Shown here: piece after piece, positions 35,760-44,414 of the stretch
Numbering within the stretch: the stretch's first letter is position 1
Layout of the letters: the number at the start of each line of letters is the position of its first letter
NCBI RefSeq assembly: GCF_042646085.1
Contig: NZ_JBHRSZ010000007.1
Span: forward strand, 310,001 to 374,000
DNA: 64,000 bases
Source of the DNA: Litoribrevibacter euphylliae
GTDB lineage: Bacteria; Pseudomonadota; Gammaproteobacteria; Pseudomonadales; Litoribrevibacteraceae
Direction of reading: 5' to 3'
The notes under the pieces: generated by a model
What the model saw: only the letters and a program-made list of their open reading frames with translations
Database searches by the model: none
Told to the model about the DNA's origin: nothing
Position numbers and translations under genes: made by a program

Positions 35760-36960
35760 TTGGGTTGTTCTAAACATCATGCTCAGAGCCTGCAGGCAGA
35801 GTGTCAGTGCGCTACTCGTTAGCCTTGCGTTATGCAGCATAACGGTATCCGTGCAGGCGGCAGATCGGGATATAAGTTGGTTGACGTTTTCAGAGGTTAA
35901 TCATAAGCACTGGCGATCAAGCTTCGACATCATGGATTCCTCCAAGCTCTTGGTTACCCCCAAAGGGCAATCGCCGAGTGATGATTTGCATAAAATTCTG
36001 GTGGTTGTGGCCAAAAAATCCGGCAGTTATAAGTTGGCGATGAACCGATTGCTTGAGGTGTTTCATCAAGAACGGTTTCTGTCCGAGTTTGAAGTCATCA
36101 ACATTAATCGTGACGAGATTGTTGGTCGACAATTATTGAACGATGCTCAGCAACGAGGCTTTGATCTGGTCTTCACCATGGGGTCGGAAGCGGCGGCGTT
36201 GGTGCATCGTTATTATAAAAACGGCCCCTTGCCCGTCGTAACATCCATCAATAAAGACCCGGTGACCTTAGGTCAGGTTAGCTCGTATAAAGAAGGCACA
36301 GGCACCAACATCGCAACCACAACACTGAATGTGCCCATCGATATACAACTGAATTATTTGTTCGAATTGAATCCAGAGTTGAAACATGTGGCCTTGCTTT
36401 ACAACAAGAATCACACACAAGTGGTGAAGACCGAGGTATTGCCGTTTCGCCGAGCAATGGAAGCACAAGGCATTCGGGTGATCGATGTCACGGTGAACAG
36501 CAGAGAAGAGGCCAGAGCACAGTTATCCGAAGGCTTACCTGAAACGGTGAGAACACTGGAAAAACTTGATCCAACGTTAAAACACAGCTTGATGTGGATG
36601 ACCAGCAGCACCGCCATTTTCTCCAACCTGGATATGGTCAGTGAGTTATCCAATGGCATTCCCATTGTATCAACTAACCCCAATGCGGTGAGAGAAGGGC
36701 GTCAAAGTGCGGCCGTCGCCATTGGTATTGATCGCAGAAATAACGCGCACTTGGCGGCAGTGTATGCGTTACGTATTTTGCGAGATGGCGTTGATCCTGG
36801 GAGTCTGGAAGTGGGGGTGGTTACTCCTCCGGATATTGCTCTGAATTTTTTAGTGGCCAGGGAGTTGGATTTAAAAGTGCCGTTTACCTTCTTGGAAGGC
36901 GCGGATTTTGTGTATGGCTATCGGGGTGAGTTGGTTCGGTCATTTGGCCAAAACCTCTGA
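35752..36960 (+). CDS. Periplasmic ABC-transporter-type substrate-binding protein (ABC_sub_bind family)
   Basis: 402 residues from GTG 35752, supported by AGGA nine bases before it; the start overlaps the kinase stop by 8 bp. An inner ATG (35779) would also give the signal peptide (MLRACRQSVSALLVSLALCS, cleavage near VQA-A). The mature part has the type-1 periplasmic fold of the ABC_sub_bind family: FDLVFTMGSEAAALVHRYY, LPVVTSINKDPV, LKHVALLYNKNHTQ and GIPIVSTNPNAVREGRQSAA. The family is often tied to sensor proteins rather than importers. No permease or ATPase is adjacent. The next gene is a membrane protein with two sensor-like periplasmic domains, which suggests a ligand-sensing pair. Confidence 0.8.
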   Translation: MSNWVVLNIMLRACRQSVSALLVSLALCSITVSVQAADRDISWLTFSEVNHKHWRSSFDIMDSSKLLVTPKGQSPSDDLHKILVVVAKKSGSYKLAMNRLLEVFHQERFLSEFEVININRDEIVGRQLLNDAQQRGFDLVFTMGSEAAALVHRYYKNGPLPVVTSINKDPVTLGQVSSYKEGTGTNIATTTLNVPIDIQLNYLFELNPELKHVALLYNKNHTQVVKTEVLPFRRAMEAQGIRVIDVTVNSREEARAQLSEGLPETVRTLEKLDPTLKHSLMWMTSSTAIFSNLDMVSELSNGIPIVSTNPNAVREGRQSAAVAIGIDRRNNAHLAAVYALRILRDGVDPGSLEVGVVTPPDIALNFLVARELDLKVPFTFLEGADFVYGYRGELVRSFGQNL

Positions 36961-37079
36961 TACATCCAGTAATAACGATAACTCACCCTGAACCCACGTC
37001 GGGCTCATACCCTTCGAGAGTAGACACCAGGGTACGTAGTGATAGTAGTAGTGATTATGGTAGGTAGTGGATTCAATTT

Positions 37080-39617
37080 ATGATCAAGCGTTTAAGAAAC
37101 ATTCGGTATTGCGTACCGATGTTAGTGATCGTATTCAGCACGTTGATGCTGTTGACTTATATTGGTTACAACGAAGCAAAGTTGAAGTATTTGCCGTTTC
37201 AATTGAACAAAATGTCGGCGCAAAGTGAAATTGTTAAAAACGGCTTTGACAGCTATCTGAATGCCGGACTTCCAGTCAGTCAGTTTTCCGGGTTTCGCAC
37301 CCTTGCTTCAACGCTGATGAAGTCCGATGACAGTATTCTTAACATTCGTGTGATCGATCAAAATGGCGCGATCATCTTTTTTGAGTCCAAAGACGGAACG
37401 AAACAGGAAGATGTTAAACCGAATCTGGACGAGTATCGGGCTAACCCGATTGAGTTTGATTTTCCGGCATTTCAGAGTTTGGAAACTGAACGTAGTTATC
37501 TGATTTCACAGCAGCTCACCAGTAAGTTTGGCCCTGTGGGGGAAGTTCAGATTGAAGCTGACAAGACGCTTTTGGTGTCTGAACTGGATAGGCAATTTGC
37601 CTTGCCGTTTCAGGCGGTAATTGGCCTGACACTGCTCTATTTGGTGGTGATCGCCATTTATGAGCTGAGAACTGCCAGCTCTTCAAGTCGGTTGCGGGTA
37701 CTCAAAATCACGTATGTGGTTTGCTACATGGCTTTGTCGTTGGTAATCAGTAAAACCGTATACAACGTGTATGAGCATGGTGCTAATGCCACCACGCGGG
37801 CGATGACCGATTCCATGGTGCAGCGGCTGACGTCGGTGCGTGATGTCGGTGTTCATCTTGAAGACTTGGCGGGCATCGATCGAATGCTCGATAAATATAA
37901 ATCCGGTAACCGAACCATTGAAGCTATTGCCTTAATCAAAGGTGATACTAACTTGGCGCATACTGATCCCTCTCAAGTGGGTAAGCCCTATCAGGTATTG
38001 GAAGACTGCTACGAATACGTTAATGACCTGGGTCGCGAACAGGGTGAAAACATAAAGTTTCGGGTGGCGGTTAATATCCCAACGGATGTACTGATTCGCA
38101 CCATCTTATCCAGTACCAAGGCCTTCATAGTATTGTTCATTGCCTGTGCCTTGTTGGCGTGGATCTTCCTCAATGCCGGCACGTCTTTGATTGAATTATT
38201 GGATAAACGCGCCCAGAACGCAGCTTCTCATCCTAATACTGATAGTAACGCGTCCACAGGGGCTGAAGACAAGGAAGGCAGTATCAGCTTTGAGATTGGT
38301 TTAAACCTAGTGCAACCGGCGTATTTTATGGTGGTGCTGGTCAATGCGCTATTCGTGCCTTTCTTACCCAAACTGATCGCGGACATGGCCGCCACTAGTG
38401 GCTCCAGTTTTGCGACGGCGTCCATGCCATTCACCTTGTACTACCTGTTTTTTGCCTTGGTGCTGATCCCCGCCGGTCAATACGCAGAACGAGGCAACCT
38501 GAAGAAACTGATGACCGTCGGTTTTCTGGCCGAATTCATTGGCATGATGCTGATCTTCCTCAGTGATGATTACTGGATTGTGGCCTTGGCGCGAATCTTC
38601 TCGGGCATCGGACAGGGGCTGTTCCTGATTGGTCTGCAATCCTATGTGATGGTGATTACGCCGAAAAGCCAGCGCAGTCGAGGCCATGCGGTGAAAGTGG
38701 TGGGCCGGAACTCTGCGCTCATTGCTGGTACCGCCATTGGCGCCTTGCTGTACGCCTACATCGATTATCGGATGATCTTCCTGATGGCGTCAGTGGTCAG
38801 CTTATTGTCCATTGCGTACCTGTGGAATCTGGTACCTCGGGCGGAATCCATTGCCGGTAATGTGGCTCAAGAAGTAACTGAGGAGAGTAAACACCCTTGG
38901 GAAGCGTTGCGCAGGAATATCGTCTCTGTGGTTAGGGATACTGAGTTTATGCGGACTCTGACGCTCATCGGGATAGTGGGCAAGATGTCGATTGCCGGTG
39001 TGGTGATGTTTGCCGTGCCTTTGGTGATGCTGGGGCAGGGCTATAAAGCCGATGACGTTGGCCTGATGTTAATGATTTATTACGTGGCCAGCATGGTGAT
39101 GACTAAATACGTGACCCGTTTGGTCGATGGTCCAGGAATGTCCCGCCGAGTCTTGATTTGCAGTGCTATTGTCGGTGGCGTCGCGACGGTGTTCGTCGGT
39201 TTTGTTAGTCAGTCGGATGCTCATGTCGCTGGGTTGATGCCGGGGATGGAGTCGTTGTTGTGGTTGTCGAATCAAGCGAATGCGCTCGGTATTGGCGGAA
39301 ATTCTCTGGTGCTGTACACCGCGATCATCTTTTTAGGCATTTCAAATGGGCTCTTAGCTGCCCCTGTGATGACGCACATTAATAATACCGAGGTGTCACA
39401 GCGCGAAGGTGTTAAGAAGATTGCTGCAACCTATGTCTTTCTTGAGCGATTTGGTCATGTGGCCGGTCCGGCGGTGATTGCGCAATTACTGTTCTTAAAT
39501 AATAACTCGCCACTGGCTATGTCGTTGTTTGGCATTTTATCGGTGGTACTCGGCGTGCTGTACATGTTCTTTTCTCATTCGGGAAGACCAGTAGCCTTGG
39601 CTGCCAAAGAGGCATGA
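37080..39617 (+). CDS. Fusion of two extracytoplasmic sensor-like domains to an MFS transporter
   Basis: 845 residues. A first membrane helix (about 13-30) is followed by a periplasmic domain (about 31-178). Then come two helices (about 180-200 and 213-232), a second periplasmic domain (about 235-345) and another helix (about 346-366). After a hydrophilic linker (about 375-405) there is a complete 12-helix major-facilitator domain (about 408-840; YYLFFALVLIPAGQYAERG, ARIFSGIGQGLFLIGLQSYV). The two periplasmic parts look like Cache/CHASE-type sensors by length and placement; this is inference. An MFS channel directly attached to such sensors is unusual. The preceding gene encodes a periplasmic binding protein, a likely ligand-delivery partner. 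Confidence 0.78.
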   Translation: MIKRLRNIRYCVPMLVIVFSTLMLLTYIGYNEAKLKYLPFQLNKMSAQSEIVKNGFDSYLNAGLPVSQFSGFRTLASTLMKSDDSILNIRVIDQNGAIIFFESKDGTKQEDVKPNLDEYRANPIEFDFPAFQSLETERSYLISQQLTSKFGPVGEVQIEADKTLLVSELDRQFALPFQAVIGLTLLYLVVIAIYELRTASSSSRLRVLKITYVVCYMALSLVISKTVYNVYEHGANATTRAMTDSMVQRLTSVRDVGVHLEDLAGIDRMLDKYKSGNRTIEAIALIKGDTNLAHTDPSQVGKPYQVLEDCYEYVNDLGREQGENIKFRVAVNIPTDVLIRTILSSTKAFIVLFIACALLAWIFLNAGTSLIELLDKRAQNAASHPNTDSNASTGAEDKEGSISFEIGLNLVQPAYFMVVLVNALFVPFLPKLIADMAATSGSSFATASMPFTLYYLFFALVLIPAGQYAERGNLKKLMTVGFLAEFIGMMLIFLSDDYWIVALARIFSGIGQGLFLIGLQSYVMVITPKSQRSRGHAVKVVGRNSALIAGTAIGALLYAYIDYRMIFLMASVVSLLSIAYLWNLVPRAESIAGNVAQEVTEESKHPWEALRRNIVSVVRDTEFMRTLTLIGIVGKMSIAGVVMFAVPLVMLGQGYKADDVGLMLMIYYVASMVMTKYVTRLVDGPGMSRRVLICSAIVGGVATVFVGFVSQSDAHVAGLMPGMESLLWLSNQANALGIGGNSLVLYTAIIFLGISNGLLAAPVMTHINNTEVSQREGVKKIAATYVFLERFGHVAGPAVIAQLLFLNNNSPLAMSLFGILSVVLGVLYMFFSHSGRPVALAAKEA

Positions 39618-39731
39618 AGGGAGCATGAGTTCGATATGAAAATAAAAATAACAGGGTAGGAATTTCCAGAAAAGGGCCGTTGTTGATGATCTGCGATGGC
39701 GTTAATAAGGAATGAAAATAGGAATTTAAAG

Positions 39732-40997
39732 ATGCCAGAACTAAAGATTCAGAATAAAGAAACAGTGAACTCGTCTTGTAAAGTATTGATGTCGGCGGCC
39801 AGTTTTAAGAGCAGTACAAAGTTGAAAGTGACATTGACGGGAAAGAGTCGATCGAATGAGAAACTGCTGAATTTCATCGATGCCAAGTTAACCACCATTA
39901 ATAAGATTCAGGAAAAAGACGCCGATGCTAAGTTTGGCGCCGATGCTTTATTGATTATGGCTGAGTTGTATTATGCGCTGGATCGTTGGCTGGTACTGGC
40001 CGGCCGAGAAGATGAGTCAGTGAATACCCGACGTTCAAAGGGGGTGAATGCCTTGTTTGCTCAAGTGGTTAAATTGCTGAGTTATCAGCTGGATACGCCA
40101 ATTAACCAGCTTCCCAACTGGTTGCAGGATAACTTCACAGTGGGTATGACCGATCACGGTTACGAAGTCGACTTTCAAAAGAAATCAGCGCTCTATTACA
40201 AAGAAAAAGACCGCGAAATGTACCGCTTGAAGATCAAAAATGGGGTGGTCTATCAGAAGAAGTGGTGGGTCTCTAAAGATTCGACGAAATGGGTGAAGAT
40301 GAATTCGGAATTCACTCAAAGTACTGGCAGTAAAAACACCATTTCTGACAAACATTGCGGTTATGTGTTGTCGGTGGTGGGCGATTTTTACAGTGGCCCG
40401 CACTTATCGGGCACCACCTACAAGGAAACTGGGCAATACCACTCCAGTTACATGGGGGGCAAACCTGTCTTGTGTGCCGGTGAAATTGAAGTGGTGGATG
40501 GCAAGATCAAGCACTTAAATACCGGCAGTGGTCACTATGGTCCGGCGAAAGGATACTTGTTGAATGTGATCAATGCGTTGACCCTGTGCGGGGTTGATCC
40601 TAAGAGCTATAAGGTTAATTACCACGGCTGTAAGACGGCCTATACCGGCGCCAAAATGCTTGAGAAGATTGAGACAGAAGATAAGAAAGTGGGTGATGAT
40701 AACGTCAGTCATCATAAGAGTAAGATCGCGGCTAAATACAACAACGGTGTATTGGGTCGACTGAAAGATAAGATGAAGAAAATTGAGGATCAGTTGGCGG
40801 TAATTGCTCACTTTGGAACCTCAGAGCATAAAGATGGCGTTAAAAAGATCAGTTATTCCAGAAGGGCGGTATGTGATATTTGCCGTAAAGCCAATTTGGA
40901 TACTCAGCATCAGCAAAACCAGTACAAACAACGTGATAGTAAAGCGCTTCAGCTGGAATATGAAAAGCTTGAGAAGATAGTGGCGCGTATTAAGTAG
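39732..40997 (+). CDS. Unrecognised protein, candidate T6SS effector or cargo
   Basis: 421 residues from ATG 39732, with AGGAA eight bases before it; a start at 39696 adds 12 residues and has no ribosome-binding site. The protein is Lys-rich and hydrophilic, with no signal peptide or membrane helix. An N-terminal helical part (ADALLIMAELYYALDRWLVL) precedes a His/Gly-containing central block at about residues 235-300 (YHSSYMGGKPVLCAGEIEV, then NTGSGHYGPAKGYLLNV and NYHGCKTAY). The C-terminal end is helical, with a CDIC pair. The central block reminds me of a module seen in uncharacterised, toxin-associated proteins, but I cannot name the family. It lies between the sensor-MFS gene and the convergent PAAR/VgrG module. 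No obvious immunity gene follows on the same strand. Confidence 0.6.
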   Translation: MPELKIQNKETVNSSCKVLMSAASFKSSTKLKVTLTGKSRSNEKLLNFIDAKLTTINKIQEKDADAKFGADALLIMAELYYALDRWLVLAGREDESVNTRRSKGVNALFAQVVKLLSYQLDTPINQLPNWLQDNFTVGMTDHGYEVDFQKKSALYYKEKDREMYRLKIKNGVVYQKKWWVSKDSTKWVKMNSEFTQSTGSKNTISDKHCGYVLSVVGDFYSGPHLSGTTYKETGQYHSSYMGGKPVLCAGEIEVVDGKIKHLNTGSGHYGPAKGYLLNVINALTLCGVDPKSYKVNYHGCKTAYTGAKMLEKIETEDKKVGDDNVSHHKSKIAAKYNNGVLGRLKDKMKKIEDQLAVIAHFGTSEHKDGVKKISYSRRAVCDICRKANLDTQHQQNQYKQRDSKALQLEYEKLEKIVARIK

Positions 40998-41029
40998 TAT
41001 TGAAATTCTTAAGTAGACGTTATTCATTA

Positions 41030-41075
41030 TGATCCGCTGTATGGGCTGTGAGAGATTAGTTCATACAGCGGATCA
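41030..41075. repeat. 14-bp perfect inverted repeat between convergent genes
   Basis: TGATCCGCTGTATG and CATACAGCGGATCA flank an 18-base spacer, between the unknown gene (plus) and the PAAR gene (minus). It could act as a bidirectional terminator, but neither side has a T tract. Confidence 0.7.
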
Positions 41076-41099
41076 AACCAAAGTGTTTAATTTCCTGCG

Positions 41100-41402
41100 T
41101 TAACCACCCACTAGCACTGTAGGCATTCCTACTACCACCGAGCCGCCGTGGCTACTGGTGTCGCCCATCCGAACACAAGGACGATTACCGATCAGGACGG
41201 TTGCACTGCCTTTGGCCGTAGCGTCAGGTGGACCGACACATACACATATATCGCCCACTACAGACGCAGGCATGTTGCCAATTAACACCGTAGGTATGCC
41301 TGGTCCTGAGATGGGGCCGCCCACATGAGGAATAGGTGGCGTGCCCGGGGTTTGCATACTGCAGACATGCATGTCGCCGACGCGTGATGCGGGTGTACCC
41401 AT
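41100..41402 (-). CDS. PAAR-domain spike-tip protein
   Basis: 100 residues made of PAAR-type repeats: PASRVGDMHVC, the VLIGNMPASVVGDICVCVGP unit, then TVLIGNRPCVRMGDTSSHGG and PTVLVGG. Conserved His/Cys residues for the tip metal are present (H12, C14 and H83 by count). There is no C-terminal toxin extension, so it is a stand-alone tip that sharpens VgrG. It is last in the minus-strand vgrG / unknown / PAAR module, with 74 bp between it and the middle gene. Confidence 0.93.
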   Translation of the reverse strand: MGTPASRVGDMHVCSMQTPGTPPIPHVGGPISGPGIPTVLIGNMPASVVGDICVCVGPPDATAKGSATVLIGNRPCVRMGDTSSHGGSVVVGMPTVLVGG

Positions 41403-41476
41403 AAGTGATTTCCTTCCTATTCAGGTAATAAATAATTTAAGTTACAGGATTAAGGTTTAATAACCTCTGAATACGT

Positions 41477-42046
41477 TTAATGGATATTCCCCGAGCCGCC
41501 ATTGGCCAGGTCTAATCCGATTTTAATGACTTTCTGGTAATACTCGTTGCTGCCATCCCAGGCAGGCATTACGGAGGCCATATTGATCGCTCCAGCCGCT
41601 GCTTTGGCGTAAAGATTTTCCGGTGGCATCACTGCCGGTTTTCCGACATCGGTGATGCTGCCACTGCCATTCCAAAACACTGCTTGTGCCAACCAACCCG
41701 GGGCACAATCGTGACCAATTTTATTGACGATATGTTCCGCCTGACGACGATGGGCTTCGTCTGGTTCTTTTACCCAACCTTTGGCACAGGTAATGGCGTT
41801 GGCTTGTTGAGGTGTCCAATCCTGCTGTCGAAGTTCCAATGCCAGACAGGCCCACCAAATGACTTCTCTGACCGGTAAGGCATGGCACAAGAACTGAACC
41901 AGATCATTGTCGAGTTTGGCGCTTTGTAACTGATCAATGACTTCAGCGGGTGGCATGGTGCCATTAATGAGCGCCAGACAGTCTTCACTGACGTCATAGC
42001 GCTGCAGAATGCTTAAGGACTGGTCTAACGGAATTTTTTTATACAT
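41477..42046 (-). CDS. Uncharacterised protein between VgrG and PAAR genes
   Basis: 189 residues, no signal peptide and no clear membrane segment. It is helical in appearance, with Trp-rich motifs (REVIWWACLALELRQQDW, then CAKGWVKEPDEAHRRQAEHI, and CAPGWLAQAVFWNGSGSI). Proteins of this type occur between vgrG and PAAR genes in other T6SS modules to my recollection, where adaptor or chaperone roles are usual for the position. It could instead be an effector. It sits 54 bp after vgrG and 74 bp before the PAAR gene, on the same strand. Confidence 0.65.
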   Translation of the reverse strand: MYKKIPLDQSLSILQRYDVSEDCLALINGTMPPAEVIDQLQSAKLDNDLVQFLCHALPVREVIWWACLALELRQQDWTPQQANAITCAKGWVKEPDEAHRRQAEHIVNKIGHDCAPGWLAQAVFWNGSGSITDVGKPAVMPPENLYAKAAAGAINMASVMPAWDGSNEYYQKVIKIGLDLANGGSGNIH

Positions 42047-42100
42047 TACTTAGCTCGTATTTCTACCTGATTAGTAGCATCTGACGTTAATAGGGGGCCT

Positions 42101-44146
42101 TTAATTGATCTTAACAATGGCCCCTTTGACTTCCGACATAACACTGCCGGAGAGTGACGCTTTGAGGTTGGATTTCAGTTCGGCACTCATTGCCCCCTGT
42201 GCCGTTAACGAGGCTTTAGAATCTAGCTTCACTGAGCCCTTACTGGTGAGCTCTGCGCTGCCGGAACCGTCCAGGGCTAGGGTCGTACCACTGGCTTTAA
42301 AGGCCGAGCTAGCGCTGTTGGTAATGTTCATAGCAGAGTTCTTGAGAGCACTGCTGGCGTCCACCGTAATGTTAGTGCTTTCAATTTTGATCGAAGAACT
42401 GGTGATGGTGATCTTACTGTCACCCACTTTCAATTGGATCTGGGTGTCGGCTTCCAATGTAATGTTTTTACCTTTCTCGCTGATGTCATCGGTAGCGGTC
42501 AGGGTGAAATTCTTTTTGGTGGTTTGGTTAATGTTCTCTGTGGTGGTCAGGGTGTAGTTCTTTTCTGTGGTGAGCGATACGTCTTTGGTGACGGTGGTCT
42601 TTTGTTCGCCGGTCACGGTTTTCGTGGCATCGTTTTCCACTTCCGTGAGCATGTCTTTGGCGGCATGAAAATACAGCTGTTCGTTGTCTTTCTTATCATC
42701 AAAGCGTATTTCGTTGGATTTACCAGCCAACTGGGTTTTGATCCCCGATTGTGTGGTGTCGGTGGTTTTATACGGCGGCGCATGTTTGCTGTTGTAGACC
42801 GTGCCGGTCACTACTGGCTGGTCGGGGTCGCCATCAATAAAACTGACCAATACTTCTTGTTCGGCGCGGGGAATGAATTGAAGACCGTAGCCATTACCGG
42901 CCATAGACTGAGCTACCCGTACCCAGCAACTGGTTTTATCGCCTTCAGCATCGGTATCCCAATGGAATTTGATGCGTATTCTGCCTTGGTCATCGCTGGC
43001 CGGTTCGTCTTCTTTTTTGCCTGCGACCACCGCACTTTGCATGCCTTGCACTTTTGGTTTTGGAATCGATTCCGGGTAATGGCCGTTGTCTTTAGGGACA
43101 CAGGTAAAGCGGCCCTGATAGCTAAACGCGCTGGAACTATCGACGAAAAATACTTGCTCGACTTCGGTGATCAGGTAATCGCCTTGTTGGCTTTTATCGG
43201 GGTGCGAATTCACTGATACATAACGGCCCGGCACCAGCTCAACACTGTTGGTTTCTGCGTCAATCAGCTGGTAATTGCGTTCTGCCTGAGCCAACCGGGA
43301 TTTCACCAAGCGGCTCGCAAGATCGTCCATCAGCCCTGAGACACTGGGGGTTGGAAAGTGCGACTGGGTTAACTTGGAGCTGTTGGAAATATTATGTTTA
43401 CTGGTTTTGGTTTTACTGGTGGTCAGCTTGGTTTTGCTGTAATCGTAATTGGACAGTTCTACACCTGAGGTATGGAACTGAAACTTGGGTTGCCAGCTTA
43501 GCAGAATTTCATTGCTTTGCGTGGCGGTAAGCTTGTGGTCGAGGCTAATCTTACCGGACGTATCAAATGGCAGGGAGGCGTCATGCAATACCAGTTTATG
43601 GCTGCTGCTGTCTTGTTCAAAGTAGTAATGAATGCCTTCTTCGGCGAGTAAGCGCTCGACATAATCTTGATCATTTTCTTCAAATTGCAGGCAATAGGCG
43701 CGTTTAGTGGAAGGCAAGGAGCCGGTCGAGTATTTGCCCTTGAAGCCTAGGTCGCTGAAGATGCTGGTGACTATGTCTTCGGTGGATTTTTCCTGAAAGA
43801 CCCGATTGCCACAATTGAATTCGAGTAAGGCAAACCAAGGCTTTAAGGTCAGGCGATGCAGCAAGTAACGTTGAGATTCACCGGCTGACAGGATTTGCGC
43901 TTCGGTGACGACACCGTGAAACTCTCTTTCAGCGTCTCTGGAAGTGCCTAAGGTATCGTAGTAATTGCAGTTGAATTCCTGACCCAGCCAAGATGATGCA
44001 TCGGTTTCCTGCGCATACAAGTCTATTTCCAGAGTATAGGGTTCGGAGAGTGCGCCCCGGTAGACCAACCTACTGACTACGTATTCTGTGCCTTTGCTGC
44101 TTTTTGCGACAAGATTACTACCTTCCGGTTTTAAAAAATCGGTCAT
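42101..44146 (-). CDS. vgrG: VgrG, T6SS spike protein (TssI)
   Basis: 681 residues. The gp27-like part (about 1-370) includes GVVTEAQILSAGESQRYLLH and YCLQFEENDQDYVERLLAEE. The gp5-like OB-fold follows (DDQGRIRIKFHWDTDAEGD, SCWVRVAQSMAGNGYGLQFI, EVLVSFIDGDPDQPVVTGTV). The beta-helix needle is from about 480 to the end, with repeated T-T-x-K and S-x-K-type strands. There is no recognisable C-terminal enzymatic extension, so it is a structural spike. It probably starts the three-gene minus-strand module with the unknown gene and PAAR. This module is separate from the core operon and convergent to it. Confidence 0.95.
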   Translation of the reverse strand: MTDFLKPEGSNLVAKSSKGTEYVVSRLVYRGALSEPYTLEIDLYAQETDASSWLGQEFNCNYYDTLGTSRDAEREFHGVVTEAQILSAGESQRYLLHRLTLKPWFALLEFNCGNRVFQEKSTEDIVTSIFSDLGFKGKYSTGSLPSTKRAYCLQFEENDQDYVERLLAEEGIHYYFEQDSSSHKLVLHDASLPFDTSGKISLDHKLTATQSNEILLSWQPKFQFHTSGVELSNYDYSKTKLTTSKTKTSKHNISNSSKLTQSHFPTPSVSGLMDDLASRLVKSRLAQAERNYQLIDAETNSVELVPGRYVSVNSHPDKSQQGDYLITEVEQVFFVDSSSAFSYQGRFTCVPKDNGHYPESIPKPKVQGMQSAVVAGKKEDEPASDDQGRIRIKFHWDTDAEGDKTSCWVRVAQSMAGNGYGLQFIPRAEQEVLVSFIDGDPDQPVVTGTVYNSKHAPPYKTTDTTQSGIKTQLAGKSNEIRFDDKKDNEQLYFHAAKDMLTEVENDATKTVTGEQKTTVTKDVSLTTEKNYTLTTTENINQTTKKNFTLTATDDISEKGKNITLEADTQIQLKVGDSKITITSSSIKIESTNITVDASSALKNSAMNITNSASSAFKASGTTLALDGSGSAELTSKGSVKLDSKASLTAQGAMSAELKSNLKASLSGSVMSEVKGAIVKIN

Positions 44147-44374
44147 TACTTAATATCCATTTAAAGGCAGCAAAGACGTTTTCTGTTGTTAAGAGATGTC
44201 TTAATTTATAGGCTGAAACGTCAAAAACTGTATAAAAATCAGAGTGTAAAAAACTGAATGGAACCTCCTATTTCTAGTTCAATATAGGCACTCGGTCAAG
44301 CAAACACGGCCGCTTGACGATTGTTTTCACATTTGTAGAAACCGTAGTAGGGAAGCATGTACGAGTTGTTGAAC

Positions 44375-44406
44375 TTGGATGACGTATTCATTGGATGACG
44401 TATGCA
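44375..44406. repeat. 16-bp tandem direct repeat downstream of asbF
   Basis: TTGGATGACGTATTCA is followed directly by TTGGATGACGTATGCA (15 of 16 identical), 8 bp beyond the asbF stop. The role is unknown. Confidence 0.75.
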
Positions 44407-44414
44407 GAGGCTTC

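Noticed and set aside
42434..43216. 260-codon frame antisense to vgrG
   Set aside because: Fully inside vgrG on the other strand, Phe/Val/Gly-rich composition typical of an antisense shadow, no family match.
42101..44146. VgrG as an evolved effector with a C-terminal toxin domain
   Set aside because: Residues after the gp5 region are repetitive beta-helix needle to the end; no separate domain is visible.
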